A DNA stretch of 64,000 bases from Membranipora membranacea (taxonomy: Eukaryota; Bryozoa; Gymnolaemata; Cheilostomatida; Membraniporidae): NCBI GenBank assembly GCA_914767715.1, contig OU612065.1, forward strand, positions 1,610,001-1,674,000, written 5' to 3'. The position numbers and the translations under genes were made by a program. Below the pieces are notes generated by a model. The model saw only the letters and a program-made list of their open reading frames with translations. It had not been told where the DNA came from and did no database searches. Of this stretch, positions 63,976-64,000 are shown in pieces; position 1 is the stretch's first letter; every line of letters begins with the position of its first letter.

Positions 63976-64000
63976 CTACAAATTTAATTATATTTAGTAA

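Overview
This window is animal nuclear DNA. It is AT-rich and full of GT-AG introns, uses the standard genetic code, and carries metazoan-type repeats: a tRNA-derived SINE, a non-autonomous hAT element, a foldback MITE and several minisatellites. The right edge holds the 3' half of GTF2H4, the p52 subunit of TFIIH, which is clearly metazoan in sequence. The species cannot be named from the sequence alone; an invertebrate with introns of a few hundred bases fits best.

Positions 73-59776 (minus strand) are one enormous gene. I read 118 coding exons, starting with a signal peptide at 59707-59776 and running off the left edge of the window. The exon phases join without conflict from end to end: the summed coding length is 25,210 nt, or 8,403 codons plus one base. 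The product is a secreted or extracellular protein made almost entirely of cysteine-rich repeats of the Ephrin_rec_like / GCC2_GCC3 / TNFR-like type (C-P-x-G-Y-Y-C). It is rich in N-x-T/S glycosylation sequons. No transmembrane segment or non-repeat C-terminal domain is visible, and the true C-terminus lies outside the window.

Reading in the direction of transcription: exons 1-6 (56.5-59.8 kb) give the signal peptide and divergent modules. Exons 7-15 (48.9-55.8 kb) hold regular 44-49-residue, six-cysteine modules; two exons have several modules fused without introns (14 in exon 7, five in exon 11). Exons 16-32 (41.5-48.6 kb) hold a related but more varied set, with irregular intron phases. 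Exons 33-118 (0-41.1 kb) hold a longer composite module (C-P-x-G-x-Y-C-P-x-G, then P-C-P-x-G-T-Y with an N-x-T-G sequon, then C-x2-C, then G-Y-Y-C). Within these, C-x-C...T-G-G-x-C variants recur every few kilobases. About 70% of introns are phase 1, so most exons are symmetric and could be duplicated or skipped without frame loss.

Positions 59777-61539 separate the two genes, both on the minus strand: the 5' end of the giant gene faces the 3' end of GTF2H4. No other protein gene is supported. The remaining open frames are antisense shadows, minisatellite frames or intron noise.
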